DNA of 64,000 bases from Rotaria socialis (GCA_905331475.1 CAJNYU010001913.1:63031-127030); one strand, 5' to 3'; positions 32,679 to 45,938 are shown, counted from the first letter of the stretch. Notes: generated by a model not told the origin, from the letters alone. Numbers and translations: made by a program.

Positions 32679-34850
32679 TTAAAAAAGTTTTTTTTCATAG
32701 GAATGCAAATTATGTACGCCACCTTCAAGTTGAGCTGATGCCGTACGGTTTTCAACTCGAATGATACCTTTTTGAGAATCATCATGTAATTGTTTAACTG
32801 ATTGACAGCCAATATCTTGGAATGATTTTTGTACACCTGTATAAAGATAACCACCAATAAATCGATGAATACTCCCCTTATCAACAACACTTCCAGCAAC
32901 ACCTTGCGCAACTTTAACATGATCACCTTCGGAATAATATCGACTTGCAGCAGATAATTCTTGGCATGCATTCATTGCATCAAGACTGCCCATGCCACGA
33001 TCTAATTATTTAAAAGAAAAAAAATCTTCGTTTAATTTATGTGTGATTAAAATGTAAAAAAAAAAGATAGAAGTACTTCCTGTAACTTATATTTTACAAA
33101 AGTCAAAGAAAAGAATAATCTATTTACATTTCTTAAGTCGAACACCATCTTGATAGTAGTATTCACCAGGTGCTTCCTGTGTACCAGCTAATAACGAGCC
33201 CATCATAACACAATTAGCTCCTAATGTTAATGCTTTAACAATATGTCCAACACATGATATTCCACCATCAGCAATAACGGGTACATCAAATTGACGAGCA
33301 TATTCAGCTACTTTATAAACAGCGGTAGCTTGAGCTCGTCCAACAGCCATAACTTCTTGTGTGATACAGATTGATCCACTACCCATACCAACACGAAGCG
33401 CATCAGCACCAGCTTCAATTAAATTTTTTGCTTGAGTTTGTGTAACAACATTACCAGCAATAACTTGTATATGTGGATAGAGATTTTTTATATGTTTTAT
33501 CATATTAATTTGATAGATAGAATTTCCCTGTGATGAATCAAGTACAATAACATCAACACCCACTTGTACGAGTGCTTCAAGACGTTTTTCATCTTCTTTT
33601 CGTGTACCTATAGCTGCTCCGCATAATAATTGTCGACGATTATCTTTTGATGCTAATGGATAATCACGATTTTTTTCCAAATCAGTACGAGCAATTAATG
33701 AAACAAGATCCCCATTGGAATCAATAATAGGTAATTTACCTAAAAGAGTTTATTTAAAATGAACACATTCCTCTTCAAACTTTACTGAGTAGATTTTAGA
33801 TCGAAAATCTCAAAAGTTTGTTTCATTCTAATAAAGCACGAACAAATGAACCGTTTCATATAGATTGAAGGAGAATGAGAAAAGTCACATCTCTGCCTTG
33901 AAAATTATCAAGTATGTGAAATATGCGATAAAAGAAAAAAGTGTTATCTGTAAGAGAAAAACTCGTACTCAACACTCTTACGCATTTCTTTATACAGCTT
34001 ATTTTGCATTCCAACAAGAAACTTATGATTAGAGATAGGCGTGTTATTTGATCCTATATGATTTGTTAGTAATTGTTAAAGACTTAACGAGAAAAAATAA
34101 ATAATTTTGAACAAACAAACCTTTTTTACTACGTTGTAAAATATGATAAGCATCTTTAAGTGTAAGATCATTTTTAGCTGTAACAAGTTCTTCAATGGGT
34201 GTCATTACTTGACTAACAGGAATTGTTGACCATTGATCTTTAGGCAAAAAGTCAATATCCCGGAATGTTATTAAACCTAATAATTTGCTATTAATTTTTC
34301 CATTTTCTGTCACCGGAATACCTTTTATATATTCATAATATAAAATAAATAGGATGAAACGTATTTATTTTTACCAGAGAAACCATGCAGTTTCTTGATC
34401 GCATAAACATCTGCAACTGTATTGTTCGGTGCAAGAATCAAAGGATCAGTGATAAAACCTTGTTCATACCGTTTAACACGTCTGACTTCACTTGCTTGAT
34501 ATTCAACCGAACAATTATGATGAATGATTCCTATGCCACCATTCAATGCCATTGCAACTAAAATAAATGACATTTTCCCGTCTTCTCTATCAATGCTTAC
34601 TTTATATCTTACTAGCCATTCCTGATTCTGTGACAGTATCCATCGGACTAGATATAAATGGTGTTTTGATAGTAATTGTTTTCGTAAGTTTCGATTGAAG
34701 TGAAACACTATCCGATGAAAAATTTATGAAACCGGGTAGAATAATAAAATCATTATAAGTGATGCCATCATTATTTTCAAATAATTGTTTTTGTGTTAAA
34801 CCATCTGATAACAAATTATGATGATCACATTTACCATTACCGTTTTGCAT
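32679..34850 (-). CDS. IMPDH: Inosine-5'-monophosphate dehydrogenase
   Basis: Five exons (34850-34613, 34557-34375, 34321-34121, 33739-33128, 33001-32679) join in phase to 518 residues, against 514 in human IMPDH2. The enzyme oxidises IMP to XMP with NAD+, the rate-limiting step of guanine nucleotide synthesis in the cytosol. Visible signatures: [12 protein letters not shown] early in the barrel; two CBS repeats (about residues 115-230) ending [27 protein letters not shown]; the catalytic loop [11 protein letters not shown] with the nucleophilic Cys; A-D-G-G-I; Y-R-G-M-G-S; and the C-terminal E-G-G-V-H-x-L-H-S-Y-E-K-x-L-F. Three introns are 53-118 nt; the one inside the second CBS repeat is 381 nt. 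All catalytic residues are present, so it should be functional. Confidence 0.95.
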
Positions 34851-35683
34851 CGTGGCTTTTATTTTACTCTGTCTTGATGACTTTACTGGTTGAAAATGAA
34901 GTTATTAGGAAAACGAACATACATATTAAAGCACGAACGTGATAAAATGTTATATTTAACATTGATAGTAGCTCTAACTATGTTGCTATGATTGGCTGAG
35001 AATAATTAAATAAACGAGATAAAGGAATCACTTATATAATAGTAGAATGAATATTGTCATTTTATATAATTACAATACGTATTCATCAATTGTTTAAAAC
35101 TGATGATTATACGTATAATGAAATGTTTAGATTTTATTAACATGAAAAGAGTTGGTTGTAGATCATTGATGCGACACGAAAGTGAGCATTTCACTAAATG
35201 ATAGACTAAGAAGTTGAAACACCCACCTCTCATAGTACTATTCGATTTTGTCGCAACAACTATAAGATTTTCCCAATTCAATTGTAAGGTCTGGTGTGTT
35301 ACATATGGACAGACACTTCGAATTAAGATATTTTTACTAAAATATTTATTCAAACAAGAAACACATGACAGGAGAGCACACGTCATTTTAACTAATGAAG
35401 TGTCCACAACAAGTTTCTAGGAGTATTTCTTTTTACAATATATATATATATATATATATAGATGTGAAAATATTTTTCTTTTTATTATCTCGGATTAAAG
35501 GTATCCATTTGAGTTCATTCTAGGATGTCAGTAATCTATCAAATGAGCAGATTTAATTAATCAAAACACTCAATACTTGTATTATGTTCAATAAGGAAAA
35601 TGAACATTTTTTGTTTTAATAGTAGATCATTCTTCGAAACAATAATAATCAATTCAAGCTATTCTTTAGAATTTTGTTTAATT
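34851..35683. other. Intergenic, nothing recognised
   Basis: It holds the IMPDH upstream region and an (AT)n microsatellite at about 35438-35460. Overlapping short frames on both strands around 35057-35420 show no family signal. Confidence 0.4.
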
Positions 35684-36604
35684 AACTGGTGACGCAGAGG
35701 AAATTGCCGGTTTTCGATGAAGTGTTCTCTCAAGTTAGACTCGACTAGAAAGGTTGGTTCTGATGTTGAAAGATAGCGAATTCTTATGTAGAATTTATTA
35801 ATATATTTTATTTTAATTCAGCGTTTGTCGTTTCTTGATAGCATAAAAATTACTGAATGCCACAGAAAACATCGACTGTTTAGCACTTGACTACAATAAA
35901 ATGTCATTTGTATTTGTTAAATAATTTTCTATGCGCTATCCAGGCACACTATGAAAAGTAGATCAACGTATTTGTTTCTTTTGATACAAAACGAATTTTT
36001 TGTGCAAAGCTTTACTATTTAAAAGACCGCATAAAAAATATGCCTAATTATTAATTTTTTGTGCCTTTTCATGTCAAGCGAAACATGTCGACATCGTTAT
36101 TCAGCTAGAAAAGGACGTCCGCCCTTATAAAGAAGTACATTTTGTAGAGCTTGAAATTATGCATCTATTGATAAAAAAATTCATATTTTTCTAAAGCTGA
36201 CTTTTGATAAAATTGGGAAAAAAACGTTCGATTCCGTTGACCCAGGACGTCTTTTCGATGTCTTGTACTTTGCGATGGAGAGGCAACCAAACCTAATGCT
36301 CCATTAGATGCACCAAATATTCTACATGTCTCACTATAAGAAAGAAAATTTTCTACTCAACCTAACTCGATAAAATTGATTTTTACGCATTTCTGATTTT
36401 GTTGTTGAGCAGTCGATGTGTTTGTGGTATTCAGTAATTTTTATGCTACTAAGAAACGACAAACGTTGAGTTAAAAGGAAACATATCAATAAATTCTACA
36501 CAAAATTCTCTATCTTTCAACATCAGAATCAATCTTTCTAGTCGAATCTAACTTGAGAAAACACCTTATCGAAAACCGACAGTTTCCTTTGTCTCGCCCG
36601 TTAG
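35684..36604. mobile_element. Non-autonomous DNA element with about 200-bp terminal inverted repeats
   Basis: The stretch 35684-35890 returns inverted at 36395-36604 with roughly 85% agreement by eye. Shared blocks include CGGTTTTCGAT, CTCAAGTTAGA, CGACTAGAAAG, TCTGATGTTGAAAGATAG and CGTTTGTCGTTTCTT. The left flank is TTAA and the right flank TTAG, which could be a worn TTAA duplication as in piggyBac-like elements, but this is weak. The 500-bp interior has no coding potential. Confidence 0.75.
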
Positions 36605-37585
36605 TTTTTAAGAAAAAAAATAGAATTCTATTACATCCTATATTTCAGCCTACTTGTTCTAGCCACTGAATATGGTAATAATGCAAATACTTGTTAAATC
36701 GCTGTTAAGGCATACAAAAACAAAAACAAAATTAGAACTCTGCGTGCTAGTAAATGCTTTTAGAAGGAAACAATCAAGCAACACGAGAGCTGCTTATTTC
36801 ATTTTGAATATAAAATAATGTAATAGCTGGTGACTTCCGAAATATAATCACGTTTCACGTGTTGAAATACTCTGATTCACATGAATAAGAATAATCTGCA
36901 TTGCAACTTATGATAAAATAAACTAACGAAGCCACTTATTTATATATTGAATGTGAGAACTTGAAGAAAACACCAATAATCAAACGAAGCATTGCATCTA
37001 CAAAGAAGAATTCGCCTTTCTATTGATAACGAACTACAATTATGCAGCATATCGTGATGATTATTTTCTCTCGGTTCAACCTTTATTGACAAAAGGAAAT
37101 TCATTGAAGATTCCGACAGCAATCTAAAATCAGCAGTGAAGCATAGAAATCTTCCGCAATCAACATATACATCCGGTGCTTCTATATAATCAAAAGTTGT
37201 TCGCTAGTCATAATATTTCCTTTCAGCCAGTTCATTTGGTACTCATAGATAAATAGTCCGAATACCAATTTTCACTATTACTAATTGATAATGAAGTAAT
37301 GATAAAAAGAGCGAATGAAGAAAATTGAAGCAAAGTATTCAGATAATTAGTTCAAATGAGGTAATTTGAAACGACGGTTGGCATATTAAAAGAAGAAGAA
37401 GAAGAAGAAGGAGAAGAAGAAGAAAAATCTCTTTTTCTGCTATCGATGGAAACCATTTTATTGGTTGTTCAATGTTGCCAATGATTCTTTCCTTCTTAGC
37501 TGTCTGCCTGTCTTCATATGAGATCTTCATTTGGCAAACAACATTATCATTTATTTTCGTCCGATAGGTTTATTCAAAGAACACT
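36605..37585. other. Intergenic, upstream of the PAQR gene
   Basis: Non-coding by inspection, with a purine microsatellite (GAA)n at 37390-37424. The final stretch should contain the PAQR promoter. Confidence 0.4.
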
Positions 37586-39209
37586 ATGCCGATGCCATTA
37601 GGAAAAATTCAAGCAGTTCAAGATGAAATTGAAAGATTTCATGATGATGAAGATAATGATTATCGAAATATTCGTTTAAAAATTACAACTGATGAACAAG
37701 ATTTTTCTTTTCTTAACAAACCAACACATACCAAACGTTCGGTTCATTATGATATTGCACCCATATTTGATCATGAATATCAGCCATTAAGATCTACTTA
37801 TGAAATCGAACAAGCTTCAATCGATAATGTTCTTCGTCGACGATATATTGCACATTGGGGCTTGCCAGGTAATGCAAAAAAAGCAATTACTCTAATCGGA
37901 CACTTATATCTATGAGATGAGCAAATTGTTTTCTTTTTCTTCTTTCAATTAAAATAGAGTGGCTTGGTGATAATCAGTTTTTACTACAAAAACATCGACC
38001 ACCCGCTAATTCTGTAAGCGAATGTCTGATATCAATCGCATCAATACATAGTGAAACAGTTAATATTTGGACACATTTAATTGGTGCACTCTGTGTTTGT
38101 GTAACATATATACTTTTTCTTATTGATAACTATCATCAAATGGATTTAAGTGATTTGATATCATTTAGTTTTTTCTTTATATCAGCTATATTATGTTTAA
38201 CATTTTCAACTTTACTACACATATTTATTAATTATTCACCAAGTGTTTTAGTTATCGCTTCGAAACTTGATTATCTAGGTAGGCTAACAAGAAGAATACG
38301 TGTATTATAATATTTTTATGAGTGGGTTTAGGCTATCGAAAGCTTTGGATTGAATATTTCTACTAGATAGGCCTTTTGTTTCGAATAAATCCATTGAAAT
38401 GATTCGCGCGTATGCTAGATAGGTTGTATAGTCTTGCACACTATCCGATGGGTGAAAATCAACGCAAGACATCTATCAAACTCTTGTGTATATCGATTCG
38501 AAATTATCTTGAGAAAGCGGCAAAAATACTAAAAGGTCTTTTCGTTTCTATAGGAATAAATATTTTAATATTTGGTTCAATGGTTCCTGTTATTCATTAC
38601 TTGTTTTATTGTTCTTTTCAATTAAAAGCTATCTACATTAGTGTACTATTCGTGCTTTCAATTGTATCAATGATTGGTACAAGCAGTGCTGCATGTTCAA
38701 AGCCACGTTATCGTCCATTTAAAGCTATTTTATTTATTGGTCTTGGTCTTTATGGTATACTAAATAAAATTGACTTTAACTGTTGAAACACTTTTATCTC
38801 ATTTTTTTTTGTTTATAAGGTGTAGCTCCAGCAACTCATGCTTGCATTCTTCATGGTTTATCGCGCATGTTTGAAATGGGTTTCTTATATTTATGCATTA
38901 TGGCTGTGATATATATTGCCGGTGGTGTTGTTTATGCAATTCGAATACCGGAACGATGTTTTCCTGGTAAGAAGAAAAAACAAGAGAAAGAATTATTAAT
39001 GTTTTGATTTTTTTTCATATTTTATAATAACAGGTCGCTTTGATATAGTTGGCCATAGCCATCAAATTTTGCATATTGCTGTTATTGCTGCTGTTTATTT
39101 ACATTTTTATGGTATCTGTTGTTTATTTCATAATGTAATTCAGACAGAACAATGTATTATACCAACCGTATTAAAACTTGGTATCACTGATTTGTCCGTT
39201 TCTTCTTGA
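37586..39209 (+). CDS. PAQR family seven-helix receptor, adiponectin-receptor-like
   Basis: Exons 37586-37868, 37958-38278, 38554-38754, 38820-38966 and 39034-39209 all join after the first base of a Gly or Glu codon and give 375 residues, the same length as human AdipoR1. Hallmarks: W-L-G-D-N-Q-F-L-L before H-R-P-P; I-H-S-E-T-V-N-I-W-T-H-L at the start of TM1; F-S-T-L-L-H in TM2 (zinc-binding His); S-K-L-D-Y in TM3; I-R-I-P-E-R-C-F-P-G; and F-D-I-V-G-H-S-H-Q-I-L-H in TM7 with the two further zinc His. These residues form the ceramidase-like zinc site of AdipoR proteins, which link ligand sensing to lipid metabolism. The cytosolic N-terminus of about 100 residues is acidic. Exon 2 ends in a 275-nt intron, long for this window. 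Confidence 0.9.
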
Positions 39210-39830
39210 GAATTTTTCTATTACATAAAAGATAATATTCTTGTGATTCTATTTTATTATCTAGTTGACAGCTTCTTCTCTCTGTCTTTCAATATCTTTC
39301 ATTTGTATGACTATTTGCAATTTGATGAAGTGAAAATATTCAATAAAACACGTTTTTATGATGACTATATCACCAGTTATGGATTATCGGCATAATAATG
39401 CTGTGGAAGATCATACAGACATGCAATCGATGTTGTTATTAATGCATATAAACAAAGTCTTTGATGAACGAACTTTTTGGCCTGATTACATATATTTTTT
39501 GTTTAGAAAAGAAAAAAAGTAGGCCAAAACATTCACTTTGACCGTTCTCACATCTATCCCTTTTTTTTCTCACATCCATACATGTAGATAGACAAAAGAC
39601 ATAAATGAAATAGACGTCATGAAACAAAAATGACTTCAAATACATAGATTACTTATAAGAAGGAGAAAAATAATCGGACATGGTGGCACAGTATCCAAAG
39701 AACATACCAAGAGATGGAAAGAAAAACGCGAGAAATAAACTTTTCAATAGGACTAAAAAAGAACCCCGATAATGTGTATCTATTGTTTGTTTCGTTTGAT
39801 AAACTGAGATTCGGTTGTTTTGATGGAATT
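39210..39830. other. Convergent 3' flanks of PAQR and CSDE1 genes
   Basis: No gene. It holds the 3' ends of two converging transcripts; an AATAAA lies at about 39342 on the plus strand. Confidence 0.4.
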
Positions 39831-42800
39831 TTAATTTTGTGCTTTTATCAGTACGCCAGGCGCTCGTTCGCTTCGAACGCTAGTGAATCCTTTTGATTTC
39901 TCATCAGCATTTCGTGGCTGTCGGATAATAACTAATTTTTGTCGTGTATTTTCATCGAAATTAATCGATTTAAGTTTTGTAATTAATCGATCGGGTCGTT
40001 GAAGATTACTTAAAGAAGAAAAACAAGATTAAAATATTATATAAAATTCTGCAATGGTCAAAACTTACTTAACACGACGTAATCGACTAGCACATGGTTT
40101 ACCACTTTTCAGGTTATATTGAGCATAAAATTCAACTTCATCACCGGCTCGTAAATCAATTCCGGATTCAATTTCGGAATTATGAAAAAAGATTTTTTTA
40201 TTTTCTTCACATGCAAAATCAATAAAACCAAACTAAAAATCAGAGAAAACTTTCGTTTTACTTTGCTCTTGAGAAAAAAACTTGATATTACCTGTCCTTT
40301 AACTGTATCAACTTTTCCTTTACGCGTTTCATTTTCTAAAATAATATTCACAGCACGTCTTGAATAGTCCAGTCCAACAGCAACCGAAAATGTTACTGAA
40401 TCATTCGGTAATAAAATAACACGTTTGTTTTTAACCCCTGTGATACTAAATGTGAAGCATTCACCTGGTATACCATCATCAGCTATCTTTTGGATTCGGC
40501 CAAATACTTCACATTCATCATTGGATATCATTCGAACTGGAGTTACAACACGACCACAATGTATTGTTGGAAGAATCGACTGTTGTATAGAAATATCTTT
40601 CTTGATACAGCATTATAATACAAAACTTTACTTACATAGAAATTATTAATAGTTGATGATACTTTGAGAATATTTTCCGCTACTAGACGGCTAGATATTT
40701 TTCTTAAGCTGAATTCAACTTCATCACCTAATTCTACTTGTATATTGTCACCCGTAAATGAACTCATGGAAAATGCAACTGGTTCAATACTGCCCATTGT
40801 AGTACCTTGTTCAATAAAGCCTTTTCCTTCACGAAGAATTGCAATCCAACCATGAACACGATTTCGTTCGATTAATGCTACATTCAAAGCTAATTTACTA
40901 CCCGGTGTTATATTGAATTCCACCTAAATATTCAAATAAGCGCATTCAATTTTTTGCTTTCAAATACTTTTCATAGTAGTCAATGTCGATTACAAATCAT
41001 TAATCAAATTATGATACTCTTGTTAATCTAGCATTGAAGTATTTACTTTATCTCCATAATATAGTGCTGATGTATTGCTGAGATTAGTTGATAAATATTG
41101 TATGGTAGATTCATTACTCTGATGTACATATCGAATCAGGCCTGGTTCTTGTTGACGATTGTTAATAGACGATGAAACTGTATCATTACCATTGGTTTGT
41201 TTAGTTTCAGAGGCTTCATTGGAACGACCATTTCGTTCTAATCGTGCATCATTGGCATCACGTTCAACAATACCCATTAATCTTAATTCGTGACCATTGA
41301 TATTCGTTAGACTATCTTTTGCTATTAATTTAATTCGAATAGCTTGTGGTAAATCCTTTATATCAATGAATATAGACAAACAATTAAAAATTAAAAAACA
41401 ATCAATTAAACAAACCCCGTTAATTATATTCGATGCTAATGTAAATTCCAATAGGTCACCTTCTGTTATTTGGAAATTATCTTTCATAACTTCACTAAAT
41501 CGAAATGACACAATCTGATCTGATGATAAATATTTAATCTGACCACCTATTGTAGTATCTAATTTGATCACAATACCCTAAAAGTATAGAAATTAGATAA
41601 ATTTTTTACAAAATAAAAACACGCAAAATCTTTTACTATCTGTCGTTGTTCTTTTGATTTAAGAAAACTTTGATCAAGTAACGATATCTGTGTAGCACGC
41701 ATCATACCATCACGTTTATCTTTTGCAATAACAAATTGTACAATATCACTATCAAGCAATGTATATAAACCGCAACGATCACGGTCACCAAATGGTAATT
41801 CTGACATTTTTCTATTTGTTCAGTATTAAAATAAAATAAAATAGAAATAAAAAATAAATTTTTACTTTTCTAATGCATCGTAAATTAAACGACCAGCTAA
41901 TGCGTTCTCTGATTTTTTTAATTTATTTTGTAAGGGTTGTAATATACGACCAATATGAGGTGTTTTATCAATTTCATCGAATTCAACTGTACCTTTTGGT
42001 AATATAATTATATTACTAGCGACTTCTTTATTCTAAATAAAAGAAAAATTCATTTAATTCAAATTTCTAATTTCGCGACTTCTCACTCCAACTATATATT
42101 TAGACATGTAGCAAGTACTTCGTGCTGTACACAATAATGAATGGCGCAAAACAATTAATTATATCAAATAGATTTCCGAGAAACTCAAATATAGTAGCTT
42201 GTAGCAACTATCAGACTCTATGGAGATTGATTTTCGATTCAAATGCCTTCAGAAATAATCGCTAACATAACACATACATGTCGATCTTGAATATCAAATT
42301 CCACTTCTACACCTGGTTGAATCATAGTTGCAGTAGCAGTAGGTCCGAACTCGGTGATATGAAAAAATATCTCTTTAAGTGCATCTTCACGTTCAATAAA
42401 ACCAAAGCTATCCTTCATGGTTGATATAACACCACGATAACGTTTTATAGTTGATGACGTCGATGGAATCGGTTGATCGAGAAGTACAACATTTCGTGCA
42501 AAAAATTGATTGGTACGACGATCTTGGCCAACATTAAATGAAACCTTGATGAGAAAAGAAAAGCCTACAGTGATGATAAATTTTATTTGAAATACTTACT
42601 CGATCACCAACTTTTACTTGAACAGTTGAATCTTGCAGATCAGTGAGACCGTACGGTAAAAAATAAGTTTCACCTTTTTTTACATAAGTTACTTTTCCAT
42701 CAGGGATAAAATCAAATGGTGGAAACTACAAAAAAAGAAGAAATAAATGCAAGACAACAGAAACAAAAATAGTTACCTCATTTTGTACTTGTTGTAGTCG

Positions 42801-43302
42801 GGCAACTACTGCAATAGTGCCTTCTACGCGATTTTCACCTACTATTTCTGAACTAGCAGGTATAATATTAACAGCAACTGGCTTTTTCTTTCGTTTATCA
42901 ATGGTTGTTTCAAATTCGACTACATCTATTATTTTTTATTTAAATTAGTTTTAATCATTTTGCTCATCGATATTCTTTACCTCCTATTTTAGCTTGTTGG
43001 ATATCATTTTTATATTCACTAAAGTGAAAAAAATAGCGGCCATCACGATGACAACAATACACAAAACCATATGTTGAACAAAGCTTTTCAATAATGCCCA
43101 ATTCTCGCTGGACTTTCATCAGAATCATATCGTCACTTGTATTTATAGTATTCATCGATGTTGTTAACAATTTACTATTTGATCCTCGTTGATAATGATC
43201 TAATTGATTGAATTAAAGCAAAATAACTGTTTTCTTTTTCTCTTCGGATCCTTTTTTTTGCTTACCATGATGATGATATAATTTAGTTGGTACCGATGTC
43301 AT
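39831..43302 (-). CDS. CSDE1: CSDE1/UNR-like multi-cold-shock-domain RNA-binding protein
   Basis: Thirteen exons (43302-43266, 43199-42981, 42925-42777, 42725-42600, 42544-42278, 42032-41866, 41811-41637, 41577-41416, 41355-41047, 40923-40636, 40579-40292, 40232-40069, 40008-39831) join in phase to 842 residues; human CSDE1 has 798. Cold-shock units are recognisable by Y/F-G-F-V/I then F-F-H: R-E-L-G-I-I-E-K-L then Y-G-F-V-Y (first), R-G-V-I-S-T-M-K-D-S-F-G-F-I-E then I-F-F-H, R-V-H-G-W-I-A-I-L-R-E-G-K-G-F-I-E, and G-K-V-D-T-V-K-G-Q-F-G-F-I-D-F then I-F-F-H. Between them lie the non-canonical CSDs of this family. CSDE1 binds A-rich mRNA and controls translation and decay in the cytoplasm. The Asn/Ser/Gln-rich linker in exon 9 is longer than in vertebrates. 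No break seen. Confidence 0.9.
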
Positions 43303-43784
43303 TGTAACAAGAGAAAGAGAAAAACGATGAAAGATAAAATCAAACGAATATAAACAAGAAAGTGAGAAATAAAACAGAAAAAAAAGGAAAATAAACTACG
43401 ACTATACAAATCTAAAATAGTCAATACATAATTAATCGATTGATAAGAAAAATTTTCAATAGAACTTTTTATCTGTAAAACAAACCTTTATATACTCACT
43501 ACGAAGGCAAAAGAAAGCTAGAGGAACAATTAATATATCAGCTGCTATCGTTAAGTTCTAAGTAATTTAATTGGTTATTAGAAATTGACTAATTAAAAAT
43601 AAATATAAAAATCTGCTTTTTTAATGTTACTTGGAGTTTAAATATTGCTTTGAAAAACTATTTTAACACTAATGTTTATTAAGAAATTCTATTTTCTTTT
43701 GTAATGCATGTATATTATTACACAATATAAAAAAAACATGTGAAAGATGTCTCTAATTCTCATCTATGATGATATATGTACCAC
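43303..43784. other. Intergenic, upstream of CSDE1
   Basis: Probable CSDE1 promoter and 5' UTR; nothing specific recognised. Confidence 0.4.
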
Positions 43785-44232
43785 TATAGCCAGCATTTCT
43801 AATAGAAATCTAAAACAAAATCTAAAACTGCATAGCATTTTTGCAAGCTAAGTGCAAAATGATACTTTGTTTTTTCAAACGAAGTATCATAAAGTATCCA
43901 AGGTATAGATTGCTCCGGTTAGACTGTCATTGTTGTTATTACGATTCGTAAAAACAACAATTGATATGCATATAGATAAATGTTTTAACGCATAATATGA
44001 TATGTCCAAAGATGTCGGAGCATGAAATACAATAGATCTCTATTAATAAAAAAATTGAGGATTTCGAAGTTTCCATAGAATGAAAAGCAAAGTGCAAATT
44101 TTCTTCAGCAGGTATCTGCTCGATACTTTGTTTTTATGACCAAAGTGTAAAACAGAGTATCAAATCGATTGAGTAAGTATCATGAATACTGTGTCACAAA
44201 GGCTGATACCTGTTGTTAGAAACGCTGCCACT
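43785..44232. mobile_element. MITE-like element 1 of a cluster
   Basis: The left end GCCAGCATTTCTAA (43789) matches the right end read in reverse, GGCAGCGTTTCTAA (44216-44229). Both flanks carry ACTA. The interior has repeated GATACTTTGTTTTT and AAGTGCAAA blocks and no coding potential. Confidence 0.55.
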
Positions 44233-44236
44233 AGCG

Positions 44237-44508
44237 ATGTAAGCCGAGCAGCTGAGTCGCCGTCGTCATATAAGCAGAAATACTAAATTTTTGAATATTT
44301 TCGATACTCAGAAACAATATTTTGGATTCTTCTGATCTAACTGTTAATAAGAACGTTCTATATTATCATTTTTCCCTTTTTTGTTGCATAATTCTCAACA
44401 TTACGAAACTTGTTAAAAATAGCATCTAAACATTTTAAGCCGCCGCCGGTGAACCAAAACAATTTTTATTTTCGAGGCGTCTCCGCCAACCGCGGCGTCG
44501 GCTTACAC
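44237..44508. mobile_element. MITE-like element 2 of a cluster
   Basis: The left end ATGTAAGCCGAGCAGC is mirrored by the right end, which in reverse reads GTGTAAGCCGACGCCG. Local GC peaks (CGCCGTCGTC, CCGCCGCCGG, CCGCGGCGTC) stand out against AT-rich flanks. Non-coding. Confidence 0.55.
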
Positions 44509-44611
44509 CTTTATGTACCACACCCAGGGGAGTGGTATTAAGTAGTGTACAAATAATTAAACAGAATTTAGTCGTTTAATTTATTCACATGAGTAACTAT
44601 TTAGTGAAGCT

Positions 44612-44983
44612 CCTCAGTGAAAAATATTCGCTGATTTCAATCAAATTATTTTGCAACAAAACCCAATCCGTAATCAGATTGATAATTTTGATTATAATCG
44701 ATCGTCATTTAACCCAAACTTGATGTTATTGCTAGTCCACTGGAAATTAGTTTAATTGAAATCGGATTGTTTTCCAGTAAAATTCGCATTGCCAATCGAT
44801 TGATAATTTGAATTGCGCTACAGAACAATCCGGATTTCAATTAAACTAATTTTCAGTGAACTAGCAATAACATCAAGTTTGGGTTAAATGACGATCGATT
44901 ATAATCAAAATTATCAATCCGATTACGGATTGGGTATTGTTGCAAAATAATTCGACTGAAATCAGCGAATATTTTTCACTGGG
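44612..44983. mobile_element. Near-perfect foldback MITE
   Basis: Arms of about 175 bp pair across the element: CAGTGAAAAATATTCGCTGA at the left returns inverted at the right end. Also mirrored are AACCCAATCCGTAATC, GATAATTTTGATTATAATCG and ACCCAAACTTGATGTTATTG. The high agreement suggests a young insertion. It has no coding potential. Confidence 0.8.
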
Positions 44984-45482
44984 TCGTCACAGTAATATGA
45001 ATTTTCATCACGAGTACATATATCTACCGTATAGAAAATACGAGTATTTGTAATATACCGATATTACAACACAACCAACACAGCTCGAAATTCATGTGAA
45101 CAATATTTACATATAATTCGCCTATTTGTTCCTACTAGGCAGATTCCAATACAACTTAAGGGTGTAGTCACTTGGAAATAATGAGGTCTTGCACGATTAA
45201 AAAGTACACAAAAACCAAACGGCAACGTGATTAGACAATCACATGTTCCGTTCTTTTCCATTTCTAGGAAGTAAAATAAAAATTCAACGAATCGAACTTC
45301 TGTGGATTCAGCGTGACCGAAGCATTGGGATCAATAATGACGACATGGCGTTGATGTCTGATGTCACAAGGAAGAAGATTTTCATACTTCTCAATATAAA
45401 AAGTATAGAAGTAACCCATTCTGCCATCCATTTATTTCAAATTACAACAATTGTACAGTTATTTGAATAGAAAATATTAGTT

Positions 45483-45938
45483 ATGGCTATGATCCAAGCA
45501 AATCGCATAGGTATCAAAGACGTAGGATCTACAGCAAACGTACCAAACAATGATATTGCAAAATTGATGTATTACTTCAAGTGTGTATGTGGAGCAATTG
45601 AATGCAATATGACTCCACAGATGAATCGTTTGAGTAGCTATAACAGTTGGAGATATTTATCTGCTGATGAAATTCGACAACTAATCGCTCTGTGTTATGT
45701 ATTTAGTCCAGATGTCTTTGAAGATAAAGTTTTTTTCAATAATCCAGCGTTGTGCGGAAACTCTTCGAATAAATTCTATGAAATCAGTCAAGTTCGTAAT
45801 CAACTTCTTGCCGTTTCGTCTATTGTAATTAGTGGTCAAAGTCGACGAGTGAACAAAATCATGGTCTACAAAAGGACGTGGATGACGGAATACTTTGCTA
45901 ATCCGATGTTACGTCTTGTTCAACGTTATTCTGCGTAA
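45483..45938 (+). CDS. Hypothetical protein, small conserved-looking domain
   Basis: A 151-codon frame, no signal peptide or membrane helix, amphipathic and Cys-poor. Segments such as W-R-Y-L-S-A-D-E-I-R-Q-L-I-A-L-C-Y-V-F-S-P-D-V-F and S-S-I-V-I-S-G-Q-S-R-R-V-N-K-I-M have the feel of a folded conserved domain; I have an impression of a rotifer-specific family with an F-S-P-D-V-F-E motif but cannot name a function. A 75-codon frame ends just upstream (45243-45470) and might be another exon, but no good splice join was found. Confidence 0.45.
   Translation: MAMIQANRIGIKDVGSTANVPNNDIAKLMYYFKCVCGAIECNMTPQMNRLSSYNSWRYLSADEIRQLIALCYVFSPDVFEDKVFFNNPALCGNSSNKFYEISQVRNQLLAVSSIVISGQSRRVNKIMVYKRTWMTEYFANPMLRLVQRYSA

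Noticed and set aside
32477-32971. 164-codon minus-strand frame over the IMPDH 3' end
   Set aside because: Overlaps the last IMPDH exon in another frame; no domain.
35684-36604. CRISPR-like or tandem array
   Set aside because: The structure is a single pair of inverted ends, not regularly spaced direct repeats; no CRISPR array is seen anywhere in the window.
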